A stretch of DNA of 64,000 nt, taken from NCBI RefSeq assembly GCF_964355755.1, contig NC_092672.1, forward strand, positions 18,594,501 through 18,658,500, written 5' to 3'. This DNA is from Antedon mediterranea. Its lineage: Eukaryota > Echinodermata > Crinoidea > Comatulida > Antedonidae. A model generated the notes under the pieces. The model searched no databases and was not told where the DNA came from. It was given only the letters and a program-made list of their open reading frames with translations. Below are positions 12,278-27,200 of the stretch, piece after piece (position 1 is the first letter of the stretch; each line of letters begins with the position of its first letter). The position numbers and the translations under genes were made by a program.

Positions 12278-15200
12278 GTAAGCCTAGAATATAGAGGCCT
12301 ACTAGGCCTAGGCTAATAGCTAGCCTATATAGCCTAGGGCCTAGCTAGAGAGAGTATACAATACTAGCCTATTACCGGTGCTAGTTAACTAGCTAGGCCT
12401 AGGCTAGTAGTAGTAGGCCCTAGTTAGTAAGTATAGCCTAGGCCCTAGGCTAGGCTGGGTATTGGTCAACCTGTGCCCAAACCGGTCGAAATGGCCGCCA
12501 ACCAAAGCGGCCGCCAGTTCAATTGACAATAACAGTAATCTATGTGGAACGATATGTGTGTGCGCCATCATTGGGGGGATATGACCGGTTGGGCCGCCGA
12601 CAAGTTGAGCCGCCGGTGATTTCTATGAAACGCCCAGTGCATGCGTCTTTTACGACATTTTGCGTAGTGATTAGGGTGGTGTCCTACCTAGTCTAGTAGG
12701 CAGGACCTAGGCCTAGTACAAAGTTCATGGTCTTGGTTTATTGTGTCATGAAAATAAATAATATATAATTACATATTACAATTAACAACACAGCAAAGGA
12801 AAGTAAAGGTAAAGGTAATATTTAATAATTTAATTGTTTTTAATCTTTCGAGGAAAAAATTCAGTGCACTCATAATTTTTCTCCAGTGTAGGCCTACCAC
12901 GTAAAGTCACGTTGTCTCTCAGGACTACCGTAATTAATAGAGTATTAACATGCTTCGAATGAGGTTAAATAAATATTATTTTTTATTTACTAATCTTTTA
13001 ATATCATATTTTATTGAATTTTACAATGTTAATACACAAAATAATTTTACTAAAAAACGTGATTTTATGTAATTATTTTACCGAAAAATGGAGTAGGCCT
13101 AGTTCATACACCTGCCGACTGAGGGGCAACATGTTTACGTCATTTTTGGCTAAAAACGATCAATTTCGGTGATGTTTTATATTTTGGAATCTACATACAA
13201 GCCAGATTTTCATAATTATTTCTTTAATTATAATATTTAATAATATATACTAAAAACCATGATATATAAACTTTTGAATGTACATCGTTATCCCTAATAT
13301 AAATAGAACGAGCACCGGCGAAAGTTAGCATTTGGCGTTCCATAAAACTTGGCCAGGGCTGCAAATTAACTTTTTTACTTGGTAGCACTATCAAATTTGT
13401 ATGATGGCTCATAATAATTTTTGGTAGCACCACCAATTTTTTTAGTACCTTTTCATCGACAACAACCCCCTTCCCTCAAACCCCATCCGCGCAGATCCGT
13501 TTTTAGTTTAGTTGGGGGGGGGGGGTATAAAAATAAAAAAATAAGTAATTATAGGTTGTTTCAATCGATTTCTGAGCACATAAATTGGGTTATGCACATT
13601 TTAGGCACTGGTCCTGATGCGCCACTTATATTCACGCAAGATTTATTCTTTTTACGGTACGGAAAGAAATTACTGCTTTGTATACGCGTAACCTTTCGTA
13701 GCCTACGCGTAAATAGACCGTAGGTCATTGTTCTCTAAACGTATCCTGCAATTTACAAAGTATTGTTCGTTGCCTACAATGTATTGTTTATGATAATATC
13801 TACGCGTCGATACACCAATGTCATCGCCTTTAGGAGCATGATCAATGGAAACAAACATGTATTTGTTGGCTAATTAAAATCCTAGAAGACGTTAATTTTT
13901 GTAGCCGCCCTACACATCGGTTGTCCTAATTTGGCAGGAAATCCGCTGACGAGACGACATCGGGCCCGAGGCCCTCAACTCACGCAGAGAGAGTTTCGGC
14001 GGCCTACATGATTCAATCCGGCCATTCAATCCTACCTTGGTTTAGCGAATTATAAAAACAACAACACCTTGGCTAGGACGCAAACAAAATATATGCAAAA
14101 TAAATATATATTCCATGTTAAGATTTAACATAGGCCTTTGTAAATTATTATTACGATAAAAGGCCCGACCAGAATTTGGAGGGGAAAAACGTGCGAATTG
14201 TGGGAACAGTTTATAGAGGGAACTTCTAGAAGGGATCCATGATAATAATGACTACCAATTACTGCTTTATCTATGTTCACTTTAATATCTTTTTTCTATT
14301 TTGTATATATTCATTCATTATTATCTAAATAAATATTATCTGAATCTGAATAGAGCTGTATTATGTTTCATGTGACGCAAAATTCAGGTACAAGTACTCT
14401 GTTTTGTAGCCACGTGGTAAAACAGAGTATCGCGTTTCATGACATGTGACCAAAAAACTAGGTCTGTATTAATTACGGTCTTCTGTCGGCAGTCTTTTTG
14501 AGCGACCGATTGAACGTTCTGATACTATATTGGGCTATATTTAGAATGAATTGTTTACGATCTTTTTGTTTGCATGTTTTTGGATCGACTGGACGTTCGA
14601 TATATTATTTTTATTAGTTGGCATAGTTCATTGTGTTGGATCGTGTCTCGTATACGTTTACATTGTAGGAAATTTATATTCACCGTTGTTGAGAGTAAAA
14701 AAACACACACGAATGAAACATTTACGAATAAAAAATATTATATTATATATTTCTTAGTAATGTACAAATTGGTCCTCTTCCGCCAGTCAAAATTAACACA
14801 TTAAATAATAATTTTCACACCTTGTTACTTACTATAGAACATCGTGAGGTTGTTTATTGAGGTTACTAACGAAGCCAAACAATGTAACCTACAAAGCCAA
14901 CAACGTAGCCTGTTTTATCTACGAAGCTACTTCGTAGGAAAAGCTGCGGTATTTTCTCTGATATATAATTTTCGATATTAATCAGAATCTGGAATAAAGT
15001 ATTAAATAAAAAACAATACTGCTGTTTAATCTATATAATGAATTTATTATATATATCATTAATTACATTATTTAGTAATCATGATATAACCATTATACTG
15101 CCTAAAAAATGCTGATGGCTGCGCGGCGACAATCCTTAGTATCTGCCGCGCCCGCCCTGGCTAACTTCTGTGTACGGCGGTACAATTGTTTTTTTATATT

Positions 15201-18200
15201 CCTTCTTTAAAACGGAGGTGATTTTCCACGAGGTTTGTGTTGTCCGCGCGTCACACTGTGCTGTGTATTTGGTGTCCTTTTGTGTGATTGGGTAAGGCAG
15301 CATACAATAAATGGACGAACTTCCAATCACAACGAGTGTAAAATGTTTAGGGGCTTTGTACGCTTGAATGAACCTGACTCCTTTGCGGCGGCGGTGACTA
15401 GTGGAAACTCCTGAGCCTTCCGTAGAGTAGAGAGAGATTAAATTACAACACAGTTAAATAGGGAAAACACACCTGACTTCAATTTGAAACAACTCGCACA
15501 AGCAGACGATCTTGTCGCGCTATGCGCGACCTATTCTGTTGCTTTAGTCGCAAACAGAAAAATTAGGTCGCAAATGCGACCAAATACCCCTTAATTTGCA
15601 GCCCTGTTGGCCTAATAATCCATCATTAGATCTGTGCTTTAATCTTTGATTGTTGTTCTTTGAATAGGTTTTCTTTACCTCCTCGGACTTAAATAACAAT
15701 TTAAATACAGTCATGTAATAAAATACAGATTGAACTGAATGTGCTGGTAACTGCAGCATTTCATTTTTTTGATGTACGTTGCAAGGCTATATACTTTATG
15801 CATGCTGACTGCCAGTGATCTAAACAATAGGTACGCGGTTGTCTGGAGGTGTCCTTTGTACAAATCGTTCGTGCCCCATAAAAATTCGTATTTATTTTTC
15901 ACATAAAAATCGGCAATTCATTTCCAACTCTTAGAAATTTACAGACATGTATCGCTTGACATACGCTCTTACAGGAAAGAAAGGTACAGTATGAGTTATT
16001 CACGAACAAGTTTACGAATTGTTAAATTTACGAATTGGGGCACATATTTGGAGGATTTTCAGAGTCGTTTAAGGGAGGTTCACTGTACAGTAAAGGGGGA
16101 GCGGGGTTGCTCGAACCATAAAAAACCCCGGGCCTGCCATCGGTGTTGCCCATTCACTTTGTTTTACTTTGTGTATTACACTATCTATTGCCTTATTTTT
16201 CCTTATTTAACTCCTTTTTAACTTTCAATTTGTTGCGTAAAAGACAAACCTTGCTTTCATATAGACAGGGGTGACATTTTCTTAGTTTATGTGAGCTAGC
16301 TCATATTTCATACTGTACATTCATATGAATATTCAAATATGTTGGTATATTTGTCAAATACCGTAACGCATTTAACTCTGAGTTACTACTACAGTACTAT
16401 CATTTATCATACATTTATAATCGTTAATATCATCATTGGATTTCACATTTAGGTTTTGTGTTATGTTTTTCCAGTCGAGCTTAATAACTGACATCCAATC
16501 TGAACCAAACAATGTAGGTTTATACCTACAGTATAGTCAGTAACTTAACATGGACATACTTTGGTACATCTGAAAACCCAATTCTTAAGTGGTTCTTGTG
16601 ATGCACTTTTGGGTCAGATGTCAATATTTTTTCATGTAATTACTGTATTTTCCGGAGTATAGGTCGAGACTTTGGGTCTGTTTCTGCTGCATAACGCAAT
16701 TTAACCGGTTATTTTAAAATAGATTAAAAATAGATAACAATAACAAGACCGTGTTTCTGCTCAATTTGTGCTCCGAAATAACCGGTTAAATCTATGGGTG
16801 GTCGTCGAGCAAAACGTCATCATTACCCAAAATGCAATACACTCAGACGGAAGTAGTAAGTTGGCTGTTTGTTTACATCGACGTCAGTACACACGTGTGT
16901 GATATCGCCATCTTAAACATGTTAACATAATAAAATGTTGTCTACAAGTTTTGTTTTTTGTAAAGCCTACTTACCATCGTTAATAAAATTAATTCTCATG
17001 GCGTCTTCAATAACACGGGGAGGGTCGTGCAGCGCCCGATCGCCTAGGATAATTTTTATCTAGCCTAATTCCTCAACAAAGGCGATGACACACGGCCGGC
17101 CCTTCCCACGTGAACGACTGTTGTCTTTCGCGAGCCCGGTCCTACAAAAAACCAAACGGAAACAAAAACGAGACTCAGAATGTTGCAATACCTACCAAAC
17201 GAGAGTAGATAATTGTTAATTAATTATGAAACCCCAACTTTTATAGCAAAAATCGTCCGAATTTATGTTAAAAACGACGAGTTTAGCCACAAAAACTTAA
17301 ATCAAACGAGAGTATCCAAGTCATAGAATATCGCACGCACATAGTGCCTTTAATAGAATAATGAGTATTAAACATTGTTTCGTATATTTACAGTATGTAC
17401 TAACATAATAACACATTTCTATGCTTAATAAAATCATATTTAATATATTATCAAAGGCTCTGATAACCTTTGTTTTCGGTCGATGTGATGTTTTTCTAAA
17501 AAAATTATATGTAAAACGATCAAAGTAAGATTGTTCATTGTTCTCCTATGAAAGGCACTAAGGCCGTGCCATAAATACGCTCGTTTGGATTAAGTTTTTG
17601 TTGCTAAATTCATCGTTTATAACATAAATTTGGATGATTTTTGCTATAAAATTTGGGTTTTCATAATTAATTAACCATTATCTACTCTCGCTTGGTAGGT
17701 ATTTGCAACATTCTGAGTCCCTTTTTTTTCCGTTTTGGTGTTTTTATAGGCCCATCCATACCCTTCGCGAGCGTGTACCTAATAACGCCTCAAATTGCTT
17801 AGCTTGGGTAGTCCCCGGAACTCCACCCCAAATTTCTATTTTACTTTTGCAAAAATGCTCTTATTTATTATCTGTGATTCTTTTCTATTGCCTTCCATCA
17901 TTCCCTGTACTTTCTCTCCCCCCACAACTGAATAACATATCTTGTGATTTCATTCATCCACATACATGTTCACTTCTTCGTTCGACTGTCAAAACCACGA
18001 GGAAAACACACATCGTATGCGACGGTATCTGACCCGGGGTCACAACTGTCAATCAAATAACCGTTATTTCGTGTTGCAGCTAAGAATTGCTCAGCGATAA
18101 CCGGTTAAACGGCGTTCTAACACTGATTTAAATTGGTGTTTTTAACCGGTTATTTTGCGCTGCCTTTTAACCGGTTACCACAAATTTGTCCTGTTTCTGC

Positions 18201-21200
18201 TGCCAAGAAAATGGAGTTAATTTATTCACACCGATTTTAATTTATGCACACCGATTTTAACCGGTTATTTTTTATGCAGCAGAAACAGGCCCTTTGTGGG
18301 AAAGTTTTAATTGCAAAATCGAGGGGTCGACTTATACTCCGACCATGCGATTTAAAAAAAAAATCAGGCCGAAAACATTTGTTCAAAAGCCGTCAGCTGT
18401 CAAGGCCTAGCTAGCAAGGTCAGTGGCCTATAATCATCAATCACTCACAGAAGTTTTCAATTTAATACCTACATTGTACAAAATAATACAACTCCAACAA
18501 GTACTGGTCAATAAAATATTAATATATCACAAAGACTCATTTTGATGTTTATATTACGCTTTTAAGATAATTAAGAATAAATAATTTTCGTTTGTGTTTT
18601 ATATGCTTCGTATTCACTCGCGAAAACATCGTAACACACACCACAAACGAACTACACGACGTTGGAATGTCCATGCAGCATGTTTGTTATTGCGCGATAT
18701 TTTCATCTATACACATGCGCAGTTTGTTTGTTTGTTCGTAATTAGAATTACTGCGCATGTCTATTCATAAAATAAATTCTCCTTAGACGGGCACGTGTAC
18801 ATTTACAGATAACGCGATTTACAACTACTCGCCTGTACAATATTAACTAGAAAGCCACTCCGAGAGTGCATACCTCCACCTACTATTAGTTGGGAAAGCC
18901 ACTCGACAGTGTAGTTCTTTTGAACTGATCCACTTTTGGTTACCTGCAGGTGCTGATAGTACTTTTGTTCTGTTTTGTTGAATGATGCCGTACCTTGTTT
19001 ATGATTTTTGTATGTTACCTGGAAATTGAATAAAATAAAAAAATAAAATACTGTAAAATTCTCCTACATAAGATTTCTCCGGTAAAAAAAAAAATATATA
19101 TTTTTAGTCTTAATGCTGTTTGTGATTTAGGCTAATTTCATTACAAGCATGTGTATGCGAGTTTGGTGTAATGGTTATGTAACAAGCCTTTCAATTAACA
19201 ATAGCTTCAGTTGACCAACAATAGAACAGCAACGCGAAAATCAAACGAGTGAATTTGAAAAGAAATAGGTTTTTTACACTACTCTCATCAAAAAACGTGC
19301 ACATTAAATCAAATTATGTTTTAAAATTACAAATCACAATTTATAACTCTTGCCTCTTGTTAAAAAATGAAGTTTTTTTGCACAAGTAGTTCTCGAGAAA
19401 ATGCAATTTCAGTTTACTTGTTACTTTAAGACTGCTCGCCGGCTTTTGAAAAATTCTGTCCTATCTTTTAACAATAGCCGGTCTGAAAATAATATCATTT
19501 TTGTTATTTGTGAAGTTATTAATAAACCAATGTTGTTGATTTTCAATAGGCATGGTCTGAAAGTATATACCTATCTACACCCAAAAATTCAGGATAACTT
19601 GAAAACTGTAGGCGCTATCGTGCTAACAAACAAACAAACAAAGTGAATACTATACTTGGCAAAATTCTTTTTTGCCAAGTAACAAACAAACACACGCTAC
19701 CGATTACATATACCTCCTTGGCAGAGGTAAGCCTCCTAACGGAAAACTCGTTTTAATTTATTCGAGTGACGCGAAAAAACATCGCTGATGGCAAGTACTG
19801 TAACGCTACATCGCTGTCATTTATTATAGGCTGGCGAAAGACTGCGGCGAAGTCGTGATACATATAATAATAATAGATTGTCTTATAAATATTATTGATT
19901 ACATCTTAATAATATAAACAAACAACCACATTTCATACATTTCTAGCCCTCTTTGAACTTCAAAGTAAGTTGTGTTATTAGCTGATTTTGGGGGTCGACT
20001 TATATTCAGGTAATACCAAAATCAACGATATTCTAGGGCAAAGTTGGGGGTCAACTTATACTTGGGGTCGACCTATTCTCCGGAAAATATGGTATACCAA
20101 TATCTTTATGGCACAGTATTTGAAATGCATCAATTCTTTGGGAATTAGGCTCAATTCAAAGCTGATGAATCATACGACGCATTGATTTTTATTAAAAGTC
20201 ATTTGATTCATTATTTTACAAAAATTTGAAAAATGATCTCATTTTTTTGGCTAAAATTTCATTTTTTTATTTGAATGAATAACAAATATTTTTGTAACAT
20301 ATATGCTTTAATTTTTTTTCGAACAACTTTTAAAAACTGCCCTAACTACAGTAGATATATATATATACAGTACCGTAGGAGATTACTGTACTGTACAGTA
20401 CGTAAATTAATAATGCAATATTACTGTATAAAGATTCTATAGTACTGTACATGTAAATGAGATATAACGATTTAACAGTTACCGTAGGAGATTCGTGGGT
20501 GGGTTTTAGTAGAACCCTACCTGGCCTTTCAGCCGCTCTGGGTGGGTTTTAGTAGAACCTCTACCTGGCCTTTCAGGCGCACTGGGTGGGTTTTAGTAGA
20601 ACCTCTACCTGGCCTTTCAGCCGCTCTGGGTGGGTTTTAGTAGGACCCCTACCTGGCCTTTCAGCCGCTCTGGGTGGGTTTTAGTAGGACCCCTACCTGG
20701 CCTTTTAGCCGCTCTGGGTGGGTTTTAGTAGGACCCCTACCTGGCCTTTCAGCCGCTCTGGGTGGGTTTTAGTAGAACCCCTACCTGGCCTTTCAGCCGC
20801 TCTGGGTGGGTTTTAGTAGGACCCCTACCTGGCCTTTCAGCCGCTCTGGGTGGGTTTTAGTAGGACCCCTACCTGGCCTTTCAGCCGCTCTGGGTGGGTT
20901 TTAGTAGGACCCTACCTGGCCTTTCAGCCGCTCTGGGTGGGTTTTAGTAGGACCCCTACCTGGCCTTTCAGCCGCTCTGGGTGGGTTTTAGTAGGACCCT
21001 ACCTGGCCTTTCAGCCGCTCTGGGTGGGTTTTAGTAGGACCCCTACCTGGCCTTTCAGCCGCTCTGGGTGGGTTTTAGTAGGACCCCTACCTGGCCTTTC
21101 AGCCGCTCTGGGTGGGTTTTAGTAGGACCCCTACCTGGCCTTTCAGCCGCTCTGGGTGGGTTTTAGTAGGACCCCTACCTGGCCTTTCAGGCGCACTGGG

Positions 21201-24200
21201 TGGGTTTTAGTAGGACCCTACCTGGCCTTTCAGCCGCTCTGGGTGGGTTTTAGTAGGACCCCTACCTGGCCTTTCAGGCGCTCTGGGTGGGTTTTAGTAG
21301 GACCCCTACCTGGCCTTTCAGGCGCTCTGGGTGGGTTTTAGTAGGACCCTACCTGGCCTTTCAGGCGCTCTGGGTGGGTTTTAGTAGGACCCCTACCTGG
21401 CCTTTCAGCCGCTCTGGGTGGGTTTTAGTAGGACCCCTACCTGGCCTTTCAGCCGCTCTGGGTGGGTTTTAGTAGGACCCCTACCTGGCCTTTCAGCCGC
21501 TCTGGGTGGGTTTTAGTAGGACCCCTACCTGGCCTTTCAGCCGCTCTGGGTGGGTTTTAGTAGGACCCCTACCTGGCCTTTCAGGCGCTCTGGGTGGGTT
21601 TTAGTAGAACCCTACCTGGCCTTTCAGGCGCTCTGGGTGGGTTTTAGTAGGACCCCTACCTGGCCTTTCAGGCGCTCTGGGTGGGTTTTAGTAGAACCCT
21701 ACCTGGCCTTTCAGGCGCTCTGGGTGGGTTTTAGTAGGACCCCTACCTGGCCTTTCAGCCGCTCTGGGTGGGTTTTAGTAGGACCCCTACCTGGCCTTTC
21801 AGGCGCTCTGGGTGGGTTTTAGTAGAACCCTACCTGGCCTTTCAGGCGCTCTGGGTGGGTTTTAGTAGGACCCCTACCTGGCCTTTCAGCCGCTCTGGGT
21901 GGGTTTTAGTAGAACCTCTACCTGGCCTTTCAGCCGCTCTGGGTGGGTTTTAGTAGGACCCTACCTGGCCTTTCAGCCGCTCTGGGTGGGTTTTAGTAGG
22001 ACCCCTACCTGGCCTTTCAGCCGCTCTGGGTGGGTTTTAGTAGGACCCCTACCTGGCCTTTCAGCCGCTCTGGGTGGGTTTTAGTAGGACCCTACCTGGC
22101 CTTTCAGCCGCTCTGTGTGGGTTTTAGTAGGACCCCTACCTGGCCTTTCAGCCGCTCTGGGTGGGTTTTAGTAGGACCCCTACCTGGCCTTTCAGCCGCT
22201 CTGGGTGGGTTTTAGTAGGACCCCTACCTGGCCTTTCAGCCGCTCTGGGTGGGTTTTAGTAGGACCCCTACCTGGCCTTTCAGGCGCACTGGGTGGGTTT
22301 TAGTAGGACCCTACCTGGCCTTTCAGGCGCTCTGGGTGGGTTTTAGTAGGACCCCTACCTGGCCTTTCAGCCGCTCTGGGTGGGTTTTAGTAGGACCCCT
22401 ACCTGGCCTTTCAGCCGCTCTGGGTGGGTTTTAGTAGGACCCCTACCTGGCCTTTCAGCCGCTCTGGGTGGGTTTTAGTAGGACCCCTACCTGGCCTTTC
22501 AGCCGCTCTGGGTGGGTTTTAGTAGGACCCTACCTGGCCTTTCAGGCGCTCTGGGTGGGTTTTAGTAGGACCCCTACCTGGCTTTTCAGGCGCTCTGGGT
22601 GGGTTTTAGTAGGACCCTACCTGGCCTTTCAGGCGCTCTGGGTGGGTTTTAGTAGAACCTCCTACCGTGCCTTTCAGCCGCTCTGGGTGGGTTTTAGTAG
22701 GACCCCTACCGGGCCTTACAGGCGCACTGGGTGGGTTTTAGTAGGACCCCTACCTGGCCTTTCAGGCGCTCTGGGTGGGTTTTAGTAGGACCCCTACCTG
22801 GCCTTTCAGGCGCTCTGGGTGGGTTTTAGTAGAACCTCCTACCGTGCCTTTCAGCCGCTCTGGGTGGGTTTTAGTAGGACCCCTACCGGGCCTTACAGGC
22901 GCACTGGGTGGGTTTTAGTAGGACCCCTACCGGGCCTTTCAGGTGCTCCAGGTGGGTTTTACTAAGACTTGTGTGTGTAGCCAACTATTACTAGGCCTTG
23001 GCTAGAATAGATTCACTTTCTCTCTTTTTCTATTTATTTATAGATCCTGAAACAATTCTAGTTGAGGAATCCGCAAAGAAACCCTGCAGAAAATTTCACC
23101 AAACAGGTAGGCTATTAGTAGGGATACCGAGAGTGTATTTCATTGTCATTGACGCGATCATTTTCCAACTGGTAAACACAAAGACTTGTATTATAAGACT
23201 TTGTTTATGTAGAGCATCTTGTGTATATTTGTCTTGTGAAAGGGATTGCCACCTTAAAGAAGGATAGTGATTTCGCTTATGGTTATCCTTGGCAATTTGG
23301 CTAAAATATAAAAAAACAAAACATTTTTATTTTTTTATTCTGAAAATAATTAAACCGTGAACATAATTTTTTTGAGTGTTTGTTTACATTTATTTTTTAT
23401 TTTTATTTTATGTCTTTAGGCAATGTGGCCAAGGATAACCAATTAGTGAATTAATCACTGTCCTATCAGATAGGTGGTAATCCCCCTGATTTACATATCA
23501 TTCCATCAGTGTTTGTTTACATTTACATATCATTCCATCAGTGTTTGTTTACATTTACATATCATTCCATCAGTGTTTGTTTACATTTACATATTATTCC
23601 ATCAGTGTTTGTTTACATTTACATATCATTCCATCAGTGTTTGTTTACAATTACATATCATTCCATCAGTGTTTGTTTACATTTACACATCATTCCATCA
23701 GTGTTTGTTTACATTTACATATCATTCCATCAGTGTTTGTTTACATTTACATATCATTCCATCAGTATTTGTTTACATTTACATATTCCATCAGTGTTTG
23801 TTTACATTTACATATCATTCCATCAGTGTTTGTTTACGTTTACATATCATTCCATCAGTGTTTATTTACATTTACATATCATTCCATCAGTGTTTGTTTA
23901 CATTTACATATCATTCCATCAGTGTTTGTTTACATTTACATATCATTCCATCAGATCAAATATTTTATATTTCCATTTACATCGAACCAAACATGTAACA
24001 AATGCATGGTTAATATTTACATACAGTATAGTGCGTACAGTCGTACACGCTAGATTGTTTACTCAAAAACCTTTGAACAATCCAGTGACCTAACCCTATT
24101 CAACCTTGCTTTTGTAGTTGAGCCTCTCATGACCTGAGATTTGTTTCTCTTCCTACGCGAAGATAATAGTTCCACTGTCCACATGCCATGTGATTTTTTT

Positions 24201-27200
24201 TCAGAGAAATATTTATTATAAGTGCCAAAAAATATGAGGCCTTTCTTATTCACATTTTGTAGAGAAAAAGCACACATACCATAAAGAATATCCATTTATT
24301 GTTAAATGATTTAGGTTCTGGATATTTGATTGGTTGGACGCGAATCATTCACGGCGGAAGGTTTTCTCTCGTGTGTACTGATCGTTATTACACAAATTTA
24401 GAGCAATGAATTTGTCATAATGAAATAAACAACTTTACAGGTACATATTTTATAAACATTTAATAATATGTACATTTTATTGATATTTCCAATGTTGATA
24501 TGTATAAAATAAATATGAAATATAATAAATGTTAAAAAATGTAATTGTCGTCTGAGGACGCATTTGTTTATATGTCATAGTTCATGACTAAAAACGATCA
24601 TTTTAGACGATGTTTTAGATCCTATATTTCGAAAACTCAGATTTTTGTAATTCTTTCTTTAGCCGGCGCTATTGCAGTTTCGCACCTAAAAGAGAGACTT
24701 AATATACCATCACCGAAGCGCAGCAGGTGAATGCCCCAACCCCCCTTTTGTAATTATATATATATTATGCAGCCATTTTACATACAATTTTATCAACGAT
24801 TTTACTGGAAAAGGGGGTACAAATCAACATAAAAAATTGTTAAAATCTTCAATTTTGTTTACTTTGTTACGATCGTTAAAACTGACCAATCAAATGGTTC
24901 ATAAATTACGTCATTATAGTTTGTGAAAAAATACGTATGCGCTGAAAATTCTTAAATTTTTACAACTCGAGAATGTTTTTCACCTTTTTTGTACTCTTTT
25001 AAAGTCTGATATTTCAAATAACAAGTGTTAAGTAAAACTAAATTACAATATAAAAACAATTTAATTTAATGTTTGTCTTTAGTGTAAAGCCTAATGTAAG
25101 ATATCAGTGAAAGCATGTCCTAGACTGGGTTGAAGCATAACAAATCTGTCAATTTTCATGCGTGGCGGCCTTGGTTTTGTAATACTTCACATCCCAAGAG
25201 AACCAAGAAACTATGAACGATCGCGTCAAAATGTATAAATATTCGCGGTCTGGCTCTTTAACGATTTGAAAGTTTAACGCAACTAGTCGTAACGTTTCGT
25301 TAACCGGAAAACATGCTTTAGGCTATTGGCGTTTCGTTTCGTATATTAAATATGGTCTATAAAACCGACTATATTCAGATAATTATATGACAAGAATCGA
25401 CTGGTCAAATTGCCTCAGATACTATCTCTGTGCGCCCTCTTTATCGAAATCATATATCCGCCCCTGGATTGTGGTCGGAAAGTGCTGTAGCACCGGGCCG
25501 CCTAGTTTAAAATGGGGTGAGCGTTTATTCCAAATAATAATCTATGGGGAGGGGGGATTTTATTCAAAGCGGGTGTTTATTTGTATAAATACTCTAATTT
25601 CAATAATGATAATTCGTTTCTCAACTGATACATGAATAATTGGTTTTCCTCTTTATGTTTTTGTAACGAAATGTTTCTGTCTTTGTTTGAATAAAAGTAA
25701 CACTGTCACATGTTCCATTAATGAATCCTCTCCAGGTGCTGCCAGTATAATGATCAAAAACAATGACATATCATTATCCTGAGAGACAATTGCACTTCCT
25801 CCAATTTTTCATATGGATCTTCATTCTATCATCTGCTTGTCAACAATCAACACTGTCTTTTGCATATTTTTGAATGCCAATACATAGTTTCATTACAATA
25901 CTATTGTACAATTTATTTCCAGCTTTCCTGAAAACACTGTTGTGTACTGTAGTGTGTTGTATGATTTTATCGTGACTTATAACATGATTTTAAAATACGC
26001 TTCTGATGCTTTTATTTACCTCCGTCAAGAAGGTATAGTCGATCTTGTGTGTGTGTGTGTCTGTTTGTTTGTTAGCAGGATTACTCAAAAAGTTATTGCA
26101 AGATCTTTACCAAAATAAAAATATAGATAGATATGTGGTCAAGAACCATCACGGTCCCAACTTAGTATTATTTTCAGACATGCTACTCTAGTGTTAAAAG
26201 ATAGGAGACAACTTTGTATTTGTTCATAACCCTTGACCCTGACCCTTTTACCTTTGTAACATTTTTCAAAATGTGTAACAAATAACAAAATGTATATTTC
26301 GAACAGTATTTATGGAGATACATACATGTCCTGGTTTGTGGATCAAAGGTCAGAAATGGTATTTCCGGTCATTTTAAAAAAATGTCCCATTAGACTGATG
26401 GTATGTTCAGATTCACAGCGTTAAGGTGACGTTATCTGTAAGCGGCGTACATATTTTGTGTCTGAACTAGGCCGCAGATTAGTGTTGGGAGCTGTTACGA
26501 ACGCCGTGCCAGTCGCATTAATAACTCTAGCAGGAGAGGGTAGACTTAATAACGCTAATCCAGTGATGCATCAGTGATTTCAACCTTAACCAATGAAAAG
26601 ACACGACCACGATTAGCAATAGCAGACAACTACATATAATACCTGTACCCTAGTATACTACAGCAAAATAGATTTTTAAAGAACAGTTAGTTAGCGTCAG
26701 TGATATATTTTTATAAATCAATTAATATAATTGTCTGTGTAATAATTATGTTTTAAATTATTTTGAATTACCGTAAAATGCAATTCTACAAGTAATCAGT
26801 ATAGTTAAAGGTAACATTATATAAATAACAAAAAAACAATTTCACAATATAAACTTTCATTTCATGCATTGTCATGAATGTATACATATAGTTCTATCTG
26901 CTTTGACCGGATCAGAGTGTTTTAAACGCAAGGCATTGGAATATTGATCGTTGTGTCTGAACACCTTGGCATTTAACGCCATGCGTTGATAATGCTGCTA
27001 CCTTAACGCCTTGAGTCTGAACATACCCTGAGTATACTTTCCGATCAATTTGAGATCAAAATTACCTCGCTGTGACCAGTGGTTGTGGAGATTTAAGGAC
27101 CTATTGGTGTTTAGTCTTAATAATAACCTATTCTTCACATTTTCAAAATGTGTAACCAGTCAAGTCAAATTCTCTGGACTTCAAGGTGCATACAAGAATT

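Larger units (their letters stand above)
16641..20095. mobile_element. 3.45-kb TIR transposon in ZMAT5 intron 1, possibly Tc1/mariner-like
   Basis: The left end TACTGTATTTTCCGGAGTAT (16641) is inverted at the right end (20069-20095, ATTCTCCGGAAAATATGGTA). Internal GGGGTCGACTTATA words occur near both ends. TA at each outer edge is compatible with a TA target duplication, but this is tentative. Much of the interior is a younger nested element (16674-18292) and dispersed repeats. No transposase frame was recognised. Confidence 0.6.

Noticed and set aside
13421-13723. 100-codon forward frame with a G-rich segment
   Set aside because: Lies inside a TIR element and crosses a 12-base G run; composition is random-like with no domain.
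20850-22785. Series of open frames reading GFSRTPTWPF repeats
   Set aside because: They are frame-shifting read-throughs of the 44/43-bp minisatellite. The unit length is not a multiple of three and the frame rotates, so no stable protein is encoded.
23474-24093. Three overlapping 170-194-codon frames with FHQCLFTFTYHSISVCL repeats
   Set aside because: By-product of the 32-bp array, which lacks stops in all three forward frames. It lies within a ZMAT5 intron.
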